The translations under genes were made by a program, and so were the position numbers. From assembly GCF_000935125.1 (NCBI RefSeq), contig NZ_JRKI01000034.1:62001-126000 (forward strand): 64,000 nt of DNA, in the 5' to 3' direction. The stretch comes from Streptomyces natalensis ATCC 27448. GTDB taxonomy: Bacteria > Actinomycetota > Actinomycetes > Streptomycetales > Streptomycetaceae. The notes under the pieces are model-generated. The model made no database searches. It had not been told where the DNA came from and was given only the letters and a program-made list of their open reading frames with translations. Shown here piece by piece: positions 24,959-33,379 of this stretch. How positions within the stretch are numbered: the stretch's first letter is position 1; each line of letters starts with the position of its first letter.

Positions 24959-26074
24959 TCATCTCTCTCGTACGACGACGAAGTCCGCGAGCGCGACCAG
25001 CTGCGCGCGGACCTTTTCGGGGATGTCGATCTCGTCCAGCGCGGCGATGGCGGTGGCGTGCTGGCGGCGGGCCTCCTGGGAGGTCCATTCGCGGCCGCCG
25101 GCCTCCTCGATCAGGGCCGCCCGGGAGGCGAACTCCTCCTCGGTGAAGTCGGCGAACTCGGTCTCGGTCTTCTTGGCGTCGGCGGCCAGGATGCGGGCCA
25201 GCCGCTCGGACGCCTCGCCGCCGGCGGCCAGCGCGGCGACGACCGGCAGCGACTTCTTGCGCTGGCGCAGATCGCTCCAGGTCCGCTTGCCGGTGGAGTC
25301 CGGATCGCCCCAGATGCCCAGCACGTCGTCGACGGCCTGGAAGGCGAGGCCGAGGTGGTAGCCGTACTTCTCCAGGATGTCGGCGGTACGGTCGTCGGCG
25401 CCGCCGAGGACGGCACCGATGGAGACCGCACAGGCGAGCAGGGCGCCGGTCTTGTTGCCCTCCATCTCCAGGCACTCCTCGACGGTGACCCGCTCGCGGT
25501 GCTCGTAGGAGATGTCCTGGGCCTGGCCGTCGATCAGCTTGCGGGTGGCCAGGGTCAGCCGGCAGGTGGCCCGGCCGGCCTCGACGGTGCCCAGCTCCAG
25601 CAGTATTTCGTTGGCCAGGGCGAACAGCGCATCGCCGACCAGGATGGCCTGCGCGGGGCCGTGCACCTTCCAGACCGTGTCGCGGTGCCGGCGCTGTTCG
25701 TCGCCGTCCATCAGGTCGTCGTGCAGCAGCGAGAAGTTGTGCACCAGCTCCACGGCGACCGCGCCGGGGATGCCGACCTCGGGCGCGGCGCCCGCGGCCT
25801 CGGCCGACAGCAGGGCCAGAGCGGGGCGTACCGCCTTGCCGCTGTCGCCCGTCGAGGGGTTGCCCGCGGCGTCGATCCAGCCGAAGTGGTAGGCGGCGAC
25901 GGTGTCCATGGGAGGCGCGAGTCGGTCGACGGCGGCACGCAGCACGGGAGTGGCGAGTGTCCGCCCGCGCTCCAGCAGCGCGGTGACGCTCGCGGTGTCG
26001 ATAGCCGGGGAAGCCACGGTTTCTCCTCTTTTTCCGGTGCTCGTGCTCTGGCGAGCGCTCGTACTCGTAGTCAT
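24959..26074 (-). CDS. Polyprenyl (probably farnesyl) diphosphate synthase of the hopanoid operon
   Basis: The 371-residue trans-prenyltransferase has the first aspartate-rich motif in NFSLLHDDLMDGDEQRRH and the second in AFQAVDDVLGIWGD. The aromatic Phe five residues before the first DDxxD is a product-length feature that favours short products such as FPP. FPP is the substrate of HpnD, so a farnesyl product fits the operon. The ATG at 26074 overlaps the hpnE stop (ATGA). The upstream in-frame reading is a shadow of hpnE. Confidence 0.92.
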   Translation of the reverse strand: MTTSTSARQSTSTGKRGETVASPAIDTASVTALLERGRTLATPVLRAAVDRLAPPMDTVAAYHFGWIDAAGNPSTGDSGKAVRPALALLSAEAAGAAPEVGIPGAVAVELVHNFSLLHDDLMDGDEQRRHRDTVWKVHGPAQAILVGDALFALANEILLELGTVEAGRATCRLTLATRKLIDGQAQDISYEHRERVTVEECLEMEGNKTGALLACAVSIGAVLGGADDRTADILEKYGYHLGLAFQAVDDVLGIWGDPDSTGKRTWSDLRQRKKSLPVVAALAAGGEASERLARILAADAKKTETEFADFTEEEFASRAALIEEAGGREWTSQEARRQHATAIAALDEIDIPEKVRAQLVALADFVVVRER

Positions 26075-27489
26075 GCCGCCTCCTGAGGCAACTGGCCCTG
26101 GGGGAAGCCGAGTTCGGTGAGTGCCTCGCGAGCGGCGGCGGTGCCGCTGCGGACAGCGCTTTCCATGGTCGCGGGCCACCCGGTGGCGGTCCACGCACCG
26201 GCCAGGTACAGGCCGGGAACTTGGGTGCGGGCATCGGGGCGGAGCCTGCCGACGCCCGGGGCGGGCGCGAAGGTCGCGGTGCGCTCGCGGGTGACGAAGA
26301 AGTCGCGGACCCGGGCGCCCCGGGCAGCGGGCAGCAGCCGTTCCAGCTCGGGCAGATAGCGGGCCCGCAGCTTGGCGACCGGGGCGTCGATCTCCTGCTG
26401 TGCGGCGGACTGCGAGAGGGCCAGATACTGCCCGTCCTCGGCGAGCCCGGCGGCGTGCGTACGGTCGAAGACCCACTGCACCGGGGAGCCGACGGCGGCG
26501 AAGAAGGGGCGGCGCAGCACCTTGCGGTCGTAGACGACATGGACGTTGAGGATCGGTGCGGTGCCGATCTCCAGCAGCCGGTCCTTGTCGGCCAGGGCGC
26601 CGTCGGGCAGCAGGCCGCGGGTCTCGCGCTGCGGTACGGCCAGGACGACGGTGTCCGCGGCCAGCTGCTCGCGGCCGTGCGGGCCGTTGGCCACGGCGAC
26701 CCGCCAGCCCTCGTCCGTACGGGAGACGGCCACGGCGCGGGTGCGCAGCCGGATGCTCACGCCGGCCTTTTCCAGCGCGCTTCGGGCGAGCGCGTCGTGG
26801 ACCTCGCCGAGCGGCACTTGGGCCCAGCCGATGTCGGCGGCGCCCGGCGCGGAGAGCAGGCCGGTTTTGAAGACCTTGGCGGCCAGGCCCAGGGAGGCGT
26901 CGTTCGCGGTGGCGTTGAGGGTGGCGATGCCGACCAGGTCCCACAGTGCCTCGACGGCGCGGGGCGACTGGCCGTGGCGGCGCAGCCAGCTGCCGAAGTC
27001 CACGCCGTCCAGGGCGGGATCGGCCGGGTCCAGGCGCTTGAGGGCGAGGGTGGCGCGGACGACTCCGGCGCGCTCGGCGGGCGTCAGATGCGGGTAGGTG
27101 GCCAGGCTCTTGGCCAGGTGGAGCGGTACGGGCAGGGCGGTGCGGCGCAGCCGGCCCAGCCGCATCCGGTCGGCGTCGAGGACGGGGACGTCCATCCGGT
27201 CCTGGAGGGGCACCAGCTCTGCGGCGCCGATGCGCTCCAAGAAGGAGCGGTAGGCGGTGCAGCAGCGCAGATAGACGTGCTGGCCGTTGTCGACGGTCAG
27301 GTCGCCCGCGGCGCTTTCGCGACGGAAGGAGAAGACCAGCCCGCCGAGCCGGGGCCGGCCCTCGACCAGGGTGACGTCCAGACCGGCATCGGCCAGCGCG
27401 AGGGCCACCGTGGTGCCCGCGAGGCCGCCGCCGATGACCACGGCGGCCGCCCCCTCGGGGCGGCCGGACGGCCTGGCTGCCGATGTCAT
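26071..27489 (-). CDS. hpnE: Hydroxysqualene dehydroxylase (squalene-associated FAD enzyme)
   Basis: The 472-residue flavoprotein has an N-terminal Rossmann motif AVVIGGGLAGTTVALALADA, then LVEGRPRLGG, and the C-terminal FAD motif VPGLYLAGAWTATGWPATME, all typical of the phytoene-desaturase-like HpnE family. It reduces hydroxysqualene to squalene after HpnC. The ATG at 27489 is chosen over one 5 codons upstream. It precedes the polyprenyl synthetase by a 4-nt overlap. Confidence 0.93.
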   Translation of the reverse strand: MTSAARPSGRPEGAAAVVIGGGLAGTTVALALADAGLDVTLVEGRPRLGGLVFSFRRESAAGDLTVDNGQHVYLRCCTAYRSFLERIGAAELVPLQDRMDVPVLDADRMRLGRLRRTALPVPLHLAKSLATYPHLTPAERAGVVRATLALKRLDPADPALDGVDFGSWLRRHGQSPRAVEALWDLVGIATLNATANDASLGLAAKVFKTGLLSAPGAADIGWAQVPLGEVHDALARSALEKAGVSIRLRTRAVAVSRTDEGWRVAVANGPHGREQLAADTVVLAVPQRETRGLLPDGALADKDRLLEIGTAPILNVHVVYDRKVLRRPFFAAVGSPVQWVFDRTHAAGLAEDGQYLALSQSAAQQEIDAPVAKLRARYLPELERLLPAARGARVRDFFVTRERTATFAPAPGVGRLRPDARTQVPGLYLAGAWTATGWPATMESAVRSGTAAAREALTELGFPQGQLPQEAA

Positions 27490-27550
27490 GTGTGCTCCCC
27501 CCATACCGCTGAGAGGGACGCAGATGTCCCGGCGAGGGTTGCCCGGAGGA

Positions 27551-28501
27551 TCATCCGCGCCTCCTGACGGCCGCGCGACGGCCGATCGCGCGGGCGTCGA
27601 GACCGGAGAGCCCGCGCACCGCGACGAACGCCTTCTCCCGGCCGGGCAGCGAGACCCGGCCGCGGAGCACCGCTTCGGGGTCGTCGGCGATGCGGGTCAG
27701 CAGCCGGTGGTAGATCCCGGCCATCGCGGCCACGCAGGCGCCGCTGCGCCGGTCGAGCATGGGCAGCAGCCGGAAGCCCTCGGCGAACAGGGCGCGGGCG
27801 CGGGCCACCTCGAAGTGCACCAGGCCGGTGAAGTCGGAGCCGGCCGGCGGGACCGGTCCGTGGAAACCGGCCGAGCAGCCGAATTTGGCGAGGTCCTCGG
27901 CGGGAAGGTACGTCCGTCCGTTGGCCGCGTCCTCGCGAACGTCCCTGAGGATGTTGGTGAGTTGAAGGGCGAGACCGAGCGTGTCGGCGTACTCGGGGGC
28001 GCGCTCGACGTCCGGCGCGCCGGGCACCGTGCCGAACACGCCGAGCGAGAGCCGGCCGATGCCCCCGGCGACGCAGCGGCAGTACACCTTCAGGTCGTCC
28101 CAGGTCTCGTAGGTCTCGCCGCGGACGTCCGCGAGCACCCCGTCGATCAGTTCGTCCAGCGCGTCGAGCGGGATGGGGAAGCGCCGGGCGGCGTCGGCCA
28201 GGGCGACGGCGACCGGGTCGGTGTCGTCCTCGGAGATCCGGCCGTCCTTGACACGGGCCAGCAGCGCCCGGGTGTCCTCCAGGCGCTGCTGTTTGGCGGC
28301 GGTCTCCAGGCCGCCGTCGCCGATGTCGTCGACCCGGCGGGAGAAGGCGTAGAGCGCCGACATGGCCTGTCGCCGGTCGGTCGGCAGGAGCCGGATGCCA
28401 TAGGCGAAGTTCCGTGCCTGCTGCCCGGTGACGGTCTCGCAGTAGCGGTACGCAGCGAGCACCGGCGCGGATGCGTGTGCGGTTGCCTCCACGCGGCTCA
28501 C
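27551..28501 (-). CDS. hpnD: Presqualene diphosphate synthase
   Basis: The 316-residue squalene/phytoene-synthase-family enzyme has both Mg2+-binding motifs: RRVDDIGDG (first Asp-rich) and LTNILRDVREDAANGRTYLP (second). It joins two FPP molecules to presqualene diphosphate. The start at 28501 overlaps the hpnC stop by 4 nt. It is distinguished from HpnC by its order and by the complete second Asp-rich motif (NILRDVxED). Confidence 0.93.
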   Translation of the reverse strand: MSRVEATAHASAPVLAAYRYCETVTGQQARNFAYGIRLLPTDRRQAMSALYAFSRRVDDIGDGGLETAAKQQRLEDTRALLARVKDGRISEDDTDPVAVALADAARRFPIPLDALDELIDGVLADVRGETYETWDDLKVYCRCVAGGIGRLSLGVFGTVPGAPDVERAPEYADTLGLALQLTNILRDVREDAANGRTYLPAEDLAKFGCSAGFHGPVPPAGSDFTGLVHFEVARARALFAEGFRLLPMLDRRSGACVAAMAGIYHRLLTRIADDPEAVLRGRVSLPGREKAFVAVRGLSGLDARAIGRRAAVRRRG

Positions 28502-29451
28502 CCCTCTCTTCGCAATGTCGCCCCCACCTCGCGCAGCAGGCTGAGCTTGGTCGGTTTGGGCGGTCCGGGGAGTACGTCGTGGTCGGCGGCCGCGACCGCC
28601 TGGAGTGCGGCGCGCCCGCCGGCGACGAAACCGGCCAGCAGCAGCTTGAGTCTGCCGTGGACGCTACCCACCAGCGGGGCGCCTTCATTCAGCAGCTCAT
28701 GGGCGCGTTCCGCCTCGTAGGCGATCAGTGCGCGCACCGATGCGCCCCCGCTGCGGGCGGCCAGATCGCCCTCGGTGACGCCGAAATGTTTCAGGTCCTC
28801 GGCGGGGAGGTAGACGCGGTCGCGGCCGAGGTCCTCGGCCACGTCCTGGAGGTGCTCGACGATCTGGAGGGCGGTGCAGATCCGGTCGGAGTGGCGGATG
28901 CGCTCGGGGCTGGCCGTGCCGGTGATGCCCAGGACGAGCCGGCCGACGGGGTTGGCGGACAGCTCGCAGTAGGCGAGGAGGTCGTCGTAGGTGGCGTAGC
29001 GGGTGACGATCTGGTCCTGGCGGTTGGCCTCGATCAGGCCGAGGAAGGGCTCGGGGGTCAGACCGCAGCGGCGGACGGTCGGGCCCAGGCGGCGCATCAG
29101 GGGATGACGGGGGCCGGGGGTGCGGTCGCTGAAGACGCGGCGCAGATCCGCCTCCAGGGCGTCCAGCATGGCGGGGCGGTCCTCGGTCTGTGCGCGGTCC
29201 AGGCCGAGGAGTGCGGCATCCCCGCCGCCGGGGGCGAGATCGCCGTCGCCGATGTCGTCGACGAGCCGGGCGAAGCCGTAGACGGCCATCAGGTCGGCCC
29301 GCCAGGCACGCGGCAGGAAGAACGGCGCCACCGGGAAGTTCTCGTGCGCGGCCTTGTCGAGCGTGCTGCGCGAGTGTGCGTCGGCCGGCCCGCCGGTGTC
29401 CTTCGCCCGCCGATGGACGACGGTGCGCGTCAACGCCTCCCCTTCACTCAC
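28498..29451 (-). CDS. hpnC: Hydroxysqualene synthase
   Basis: The 317-residue paralogue of HpnD starts at a GTG and has ARLVDDIGDGDL and EHLQDVAEDLGRDRVYLPAE. It converts presqualene diphosphate to hydroxysqualene. It is the first gene of a nine-gene run with gaps of -4 to +107 bp, so the operon promoter should lie in the 29452-29818 space. Its HLQDVAED in place of NILRDVRED is usual for HpnC. Confidence 0.93.
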   Translation of the reverse strand: MSEGEALTRTVVHRRAKDTGGPADAHSRSTLDKAAHENFPVAPFFLPRAWRADLMAVYGFARLVDDIGDGDLAPGGGDAALLGLDRAQTEDRPAMLDALEADLRRVFSDRTPGPRHPLMRRLGPTVRRCGLTPEPFLGLIEANRQDQIVTRYATYDDLLAYCELSANPVGRLVLGITGTASPERIRHSDRICTALQIVEHLQDVAEDLGRDRVYLPAEDLKHFGVTEGDLAARSGGASVRALIAYEAERAHELLNEGAPLVGSVHGRLKLLLAGFVAGGRAALQAVAAADHDVLPGPPKPTKLSLLREVGATLRREG

Positions 29452-29818
29452 CGCGGGCTGCCCGGCGCGTTTCGGAGCCGGAGCGAACCAGTAGCCATTG
29501 CCGTCACGTCTCCCGTTCTACACCGCCAAGCGAAAACATCCCATTTCGGACACGCCGCAGGTCACGGCGCGCCTCGAACGAGCCGACCCTCGCCCGCTCA
29601 GGTGAGTATTGCCCGACTTGTGCCTCTTGTATTACTTTGTACCACTTGTGCTGTTCGGCACCCGTACAGCTTACGCCGTACACCTCGCCCCTGTACGAGT
29701 GGGTACCGAAGCCCCGGACAACGATCCCGTCAGCATCGGCTCCGATTCAACTATTCCCGGAGCGCCGGGAATTGACCGTCCGTGAACGTTCACCCGTGAC
29801 GGTGCCGGGGCCTGCGCA
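29452..29818. promoter_or_regulatory. Upstream region of the hopanoid operon, with a 12-bp palindrome
   Basis: This gap before hpnC holds no credible ORF. A perfect palindrome GTGAACGTTCAC lies at 29782-29793, inside an outer pair ACCGTC (29775-29780) / GACGGT (29798-29803). A relatively AT-rich stretch lies at 29615-29650. It should contain the promoter for the hopanoid genes, but I could not assign -10/-35 boxes with confidence. Confidence 0.45.
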
Positions 29819-29859
29819 CCCGAAGACCTCCGCGAGCCGTACGCGCGGAGGTCTTCGGG
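29819..29859. terminator. Perfect 16-bp stem terminator between the exporter and hopanoid operons
   Basis: CCCGAAGACCTCCGCG (29819-29834) pairs exactly with CGCGGAGGTCTTCGGG (29844-29859) around a 9-nt loop. It lies 22 nt past the stop of the ABC ATPase gene on the minus strand and should end the polymer-export operon before the hopanoid genes. Confidence 0.85.
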
Positions 29860-29881
29860 AGCGGCCGGTGCGGAGTGCGGG

Positions 29882-30697
29882 CTATTTGCCCGTCTCCTTC
29901 TCGTACGCCTTGATCACTTCGTCCGTCGGGCCGTCCATCAGGAGCTCACCGCGCTCCAGCCACAGCACCCGGTCACAGGTGTCGCGGATGGATTTGTTGT
30001 TGTGGCTGACCAGGAAGACCGTGCCGGCCTCCTTGCGCAGCTCGCGGATGCGGGCCTCGGAGCGCTTCTGGAAGGCGCGGTCGCCGGTGGCCAGCGCCTC
30101 GTCGATCATCAGCACGTCGTGGTCCTTGGCCGCCGCGATGGAGAAGCGCAGGCGGGCGGCCATACCGGAGGAGTACGTCCGCATCGGCAGGGAGATGAAG
30201 TCGCCCTTCTCGTTGATGCCGGAGAAGTCGACGATGCCGTCGTAGCGCTCGCGGACCTGCTCGCGGGACATGCCCATGGCCAGGCCGCCGAGGATGACGT
30301 TCTTCTCGCCGGTCAGGTCGTTCATCAGGGCCGCGTTCACGCCCAGCAGCGAGGGCTGGCCGTGGGTGTAGACATGGCCGCGCTCGGCGGGCAGCAGGCC
30401 GGCGACCGCCTTGAGCAGCGTCGACTTGCCCGAACCGTTGGAGCCGATCAGGCCGATCGACTCGCCGCGGTAGGCGGTGAAGGAGACGCCCTTGACCGCA
30501 TGGACCTCGCGCACGCCGACCGAGGGCTTGCGGCGGACGATGCGGTTGAGGGCCGCGGTGGCGCTGCCCTTGCCCGCGCCCGTGCCGTACACCCGGTAGA
30601 CGATGTGCAGATCGTCCGCGATCACGGTCGGTACGCGTTCCAGCGCGGCTTCCGTGGGCGCCATGGGCTCCATGGTGCTGTTGGTCTGCTCAGCCAC
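29882..30697 (-). CDS. ABC exporter ATPase (TagH/Wzt-like)
   Basis: The 271-residue ATPase has Walker A GLIGSNGSGKSTLL (about 84-97), signature YSSGMAARLRFSIA, Walker B VLMIDEALATGD and the H-loop FLVSHNN. The YSSGM signature and the extended N-terminal region are typical of polysaccharide and teichoic-acid exporters (Wzt, TagH). There is no C-terminal carbohydrate-binding extension, so export is probably coupled to synthesis rather than to end-group recognition. It overlaps the permease gene by 8 nt and is the last gene of the operon. Confidence 0.92.
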   Translation of the reverse strand: MAEQTNSTMEPMAPTEAALERVPTVIADDLHIVYRVYGTGAGKGSATAALNRIVRRKPSVGVREVHAVKGVSFTAYRGESIGLIGSNGSGKSTLLKAVAGLLPAERGHVYTHGQPSLLGVNAALMNDLTGEKNVILGGLAMGMSREQVRERYDGIVDFSGINEKGDFISLPMRTYSSGMAARLRFSIAAAKDHDVLMIDEALATGDRAFQKRSEARIRELRKEAGTVFLVSHNNKSIRDTCDRVLWLERGELLMDGPTDEVIKAYEKETGK

Positions 30698-31640
30698 GTC
30701 CGTACCGCTCCTCGGCCTTCCAGAAGTACACGAAACCGGCGACGCCCATCACCAGCGCCCAGCCGGCGGCCCAGGCCCACACGTGGTGCGGCAGCTGGTG
30801 CTTGGTGAAGCTGTCGATCAGCGCGAACCGCATCAGGTCGATGTAGACCGCGGCCGGGTTGGCGTTGAGCAGGAGCTCCACGATCGCCGGGACGTGCTTG
30901 CCCTTGGTGATCAGGCTGATGCTGAACATCACGCCGGATGCGTACATCCACGTCCGCATGATGAAGGGCATCAGCTGCGCCAGGTCCGGCGTCTTGCTGC
31001 CCAGGCGGGCCATGACCATCGCCAGGCCGGTGTTGAAGATGAACTGGAGCAGCAGCGCCGGGAAGACCAGCAGCCACGACCAGGTCGGCATCTGCCCGAA
31101 GCCGAGCAGGATGACGACCAGCACGCCCATCGAGAACAGCAGCTGCTGGAGCTGCATCAGGCAGAAGGAGATGGGCAGGCAGGCGCGGGGGAAGTGCAGC
31201 GCGCGCACCAGACCCAGACTGCCGGAGATGGCGCGGGTGCCGGCCATCACCGAGCTCTGGGTGAAGGTGAAGATGAAGACGCCGGTCACCAGGAACGGGA
31301 CGAAGTCCGGGATGCCCTTACGGGTCCCGATCAGCACGCCGAAGATGAAGTAGTACACGAGCGCGTTCAGCAGGGGCGTCGCCACCTGCCAGACCTGGCC
31401 CAGTTTCGCCTGGCTGTACTGCGCGGTCAGCTTGGCGCTGGCGAAGGCGGAGATGAAATGCCGCCGGTCCCACAGCTGCCGGATGTACTCCACGAGGCCG
31501 GGACGGGCCCCGCTCTGCGAGAGTCCGTACTTCTGGGCACGCTCAGCAGCGGTGAGCCCTCCGTCGGAAGCCGACGGGGCACTCATGGCGACCGCACTGT
31601 CGTGCGTTGTCTCGCTCACAGTTGACACTTTCGTCCTCAT
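30690..31640 (-). CDS. ABC exporter permease (TagG/Wzm-like)
   Basis: The 316-residue membrane protein has an amphipathic start followed by about six membrane segments. Examples are LNALVYYFIFGVLIGTRK, FLVTGVFIFTFTQSSVM, LLFSMGVLVVILLGF, LLVFPALLLQFIF and the last near WAWAAGWALVMGVAGFVYF. It matches the ABC2-type polysaccharide-export permeases. It should form the membrane channel with the adjacent ATPase and carry the product of the upstream enzymes across the membrane. An in-frame GTG at 31622 is a possible alternative start. Confidence 0.92.
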   Translation of the reverse strand: MRTKVSTVSETTHDSAVAMSAPSASDGGLTAAERAQKYGLSQSGARPGLVEYIRQLWDRRHFISAFASAKLTAQYSQAKLGQVWQVATPLLNALVYYFIFGVLIGTRKGIPDFVPFLVTGVFIFTFTQSSVMAGTRAISGSLGLVRALHFPRACLPISFCLMQLQQLLFSMGVLVVILLGFGQMPTWSWLLVFPALLLQFIFNTGLAMVMARLGSKTPDLAQLMPFIMRTWMYASGVMFSISLITKGKHVPAIVELLLNANPAAVYIDLMRFALIDSFTKHQLPHHVWAWAAGWALVMGVAGFVYFWKAEERYGRG

Positions 31641-31697
31641 TGTGCACGGCCGGGGTCACGCCCCGTATCGCACCTGATGCTCTTGGATACGAGCTTG

Positions 31698-32570
31698 TCA
31701 GATGACCGGAGGGCGGCCCAGTCGGGTCAGTCGCCAAACGGTAGCCCACTTCATGGGGCGCCTGTCGCCGCAAGGGGTCGTCCAGCCCTCTTTGAAGCCG
31801 GCCAGCCAGACCCGCAGCGCAGGCCAGGAGGGACGACGGGCCAGGGTGAGCAGCAACCAGACACCGAGGTAGACCGGAATCAGCACGGCGGGGAGGTTGC
31901 GGCGGGCCAGCCACACACGGTTACGGGCCACCATACGGTGGTAGACCGCGTGCCGGCTGGGAGCCATGGTCGGGTGCAGCAGCAGCATGTCCGACCGGTA
32001 GTCGATCAGCCACCCCGCGTCCAGCGCCCGCCAGGCCAGATCGGTCTCCTCATGGGCGTAGAAGAAGTCGTCGGGCAGCCCGCCGACCTCCTGGAAGACC
32101 TTGCTCCGCACGGCATTGGCGCCGCCGAGGAAGGTCGTCACCCGCGAGGAGCGCATCGGGTCCGAGGCCCGCAGCCGCGGGACGTGGCGGCGCTGCGTCT
32201 CGCCGGTGTCCGGGTCCGCGATGCGGAAGCTGATGATGCCGAGCTCGGGGTCGGCGGTGAACGCCTCCCGGCACAGCCGGGCGGTGTCCTCCCGGGCCAG
32301 CAGCCCGTCGTCGTCGAGGAAGAGCAGGATGTCGACCTCGCGGCCGCCGGGTCCGAACGCCTCCGTGCCGACGTTGCGGCCCGCCGGGATGCCGACGTTC
32401 TCCGGCAGCTCGACGGTCCGTACGCCCTCGGGGAGCTCGGGCAGCGGCGAACCGTTGCCGACCACGACCACCTCGACCCGCTCGCCGTCCTGCTTGGCGA
32501 CCGAGTCCAGCAGCGCGCGCAGCTCGTCGGGGCGATTGCCCATCGTGAGAACAACCGCACCGACGCGCAT
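31698..32570 (-). CDS. Family 2 glycosyltransferase
   Basis: The 290-residue enzyme has the GT-A fold: GAVVLTMGNRPDELRALLDS, VVVVGNGSP, ENVGIPAGRNVG, the metal-binding LLFLDDDG (D-x-D at about 98-100) and FYAHEETDLAWRALDAGW, which resembles rhamnosyl- or galactosyltransferases (GT2). A hydrophobic C-terminal segment (LIPVYLGVWLLLTLAR) may tie it to the membrane. Start choice: the ATG at 32570, but a GTG at 32588 overlaps the preceding stop (GTGA) and would add six residues. It probably decorates the polymer or lipid made by this operon. Confidence 0.88.
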   Translation of the reverse strand: MRVGAVVLTMGNRPDELRALLDSVAKQDGERVEVVVVGNGSPLPELPEGVRTVELPENVGIPAGRNVGTEAFGPGGREVDILLFLDDDGLLAREDTARLCREAFTADPELGIISFRIADPDTGETQRRHVPRLRASDPMRSSRVTTFLGGANAVRSKVFQEVGGLPDDFFYAHEETDLAWRALDAGWLIDYRSDMLLLHPTMAPSRHAVYHRMVARNRVWLARRNLPAVLIPVYLGVWLLLTLARRPSWPALRVWLAGFKEGWTTPCGDRRPMKWATVWRLTRLGRPPVI

Positions 32571-32584
32571 CTGGGACGCCCCCG

Positions 32585-33379
32585 TCACTTGAGCCTGCTG
32601 GAGGCGAGGATGGACACGAGGTGGAGCAGGGTCTGGACGACCGCGATGCCGGCGAGCACGGCGACGCCCAGACGGGAGAAGAACAGATCGCCCCTGATCT
32701 GGTCGACGACCGCCAGTCCCACGATCAGCAGGGACGCCTCGACGCCGAGGATCAGCCGGTGGAAGTTCAGCGCGGCGGCGGCCTTGCGGGCCAGCGCCAT
32801 GCCGGAGGAGCGCATCTCGGACGCGGTCTCCTTGACCTGCTCCTTGCCGCTCTGCGCGCGGGCCACGCCGACCAGGTCCGTCTCCGCCTTGATCAGGATG
32901 GCGCCGAGGGCGGCCAGCGTGCCGAGGAAGGCCCACAGCCAGTCGATCCGGCCCGAGCCCCACAGGTCGGCGGCGCGCAGGCCGAAGCCGACGAGCACGG
33001 CGGCGTCGGTGAGGTACGCACCGACGCGGTCCATCCAGACACCGGTGAGCGAATACTGCTTGCGCCACCGGGCGATCTCGCCGTCGACGCAGTCGAGCAG
33101 CAGATACAGCTGGACCATGAGCACGCCGAGCACGGCGCCCGCGATCCCCGGCACCAGCAGCGCCGGGGCGGCGAGGACGCCGAAGACGGTCATCAGGTAG
33201 GTCAGCTGGTTGGGCGTGACCCGGGTGTTCACCAGGTGCCGGTCGATGCGCAGGGAGATCTCGCGCATGTAGAGCCGGCCGGCCCAGTGCTCGCCGCTCC
33301 GCCGGTCCTTCACCCCCGGGGGATGAACGACCGGCCGGAGCTCAGCTACCGATGGCTTGTGCATAGTCGGCGTAGGCAT
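32585..33379 (-). CDS. CDP-alcohol phosphatidyltransferase-like membrane protein with altered motif
   Basis: The 264-residue membrane protein has the family motif LDCVDGEIAR ... GVWMDRVGA (96-121). The pattern D-x2-D-G-x2-A-R-x8-G-x3-D-x3-D is complete except for its last aspartate, which is Ala121 here. That residue is the proposed catalytic base in structural work on the family, so the enzyme may be inactive, use another residue or have changed function. About six membrane segments are predicted by eye. The start is unsure: ATG 33379, or ATG 33364 (residue 6); both overlap the upstream gene. Confidence 0.85.
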   Translation of the reverse strand: MPTPTMHKPSVAELRPVVHPPGVKDRRSGEHWAGRLYMREISLRIDRHLVNTRVTPNQLTYLMTVFGVLAAPALLVPGIAGAVLGVLMVQLYLLLDCVDGEIARWRKQYSLTGVWMDRVGAYLTDAAVLVGFGLRAADLWGSGRIDWLWAFLGTLAALGAILIKAETDLVGVARAQSGKEQVKETASEMRSSGMALARKAAAALNFHRLILGVEASLLIVGLAVVDQIRGDLFFSRLGVAVLAGIAVVQTLLHLVSILASSRLK

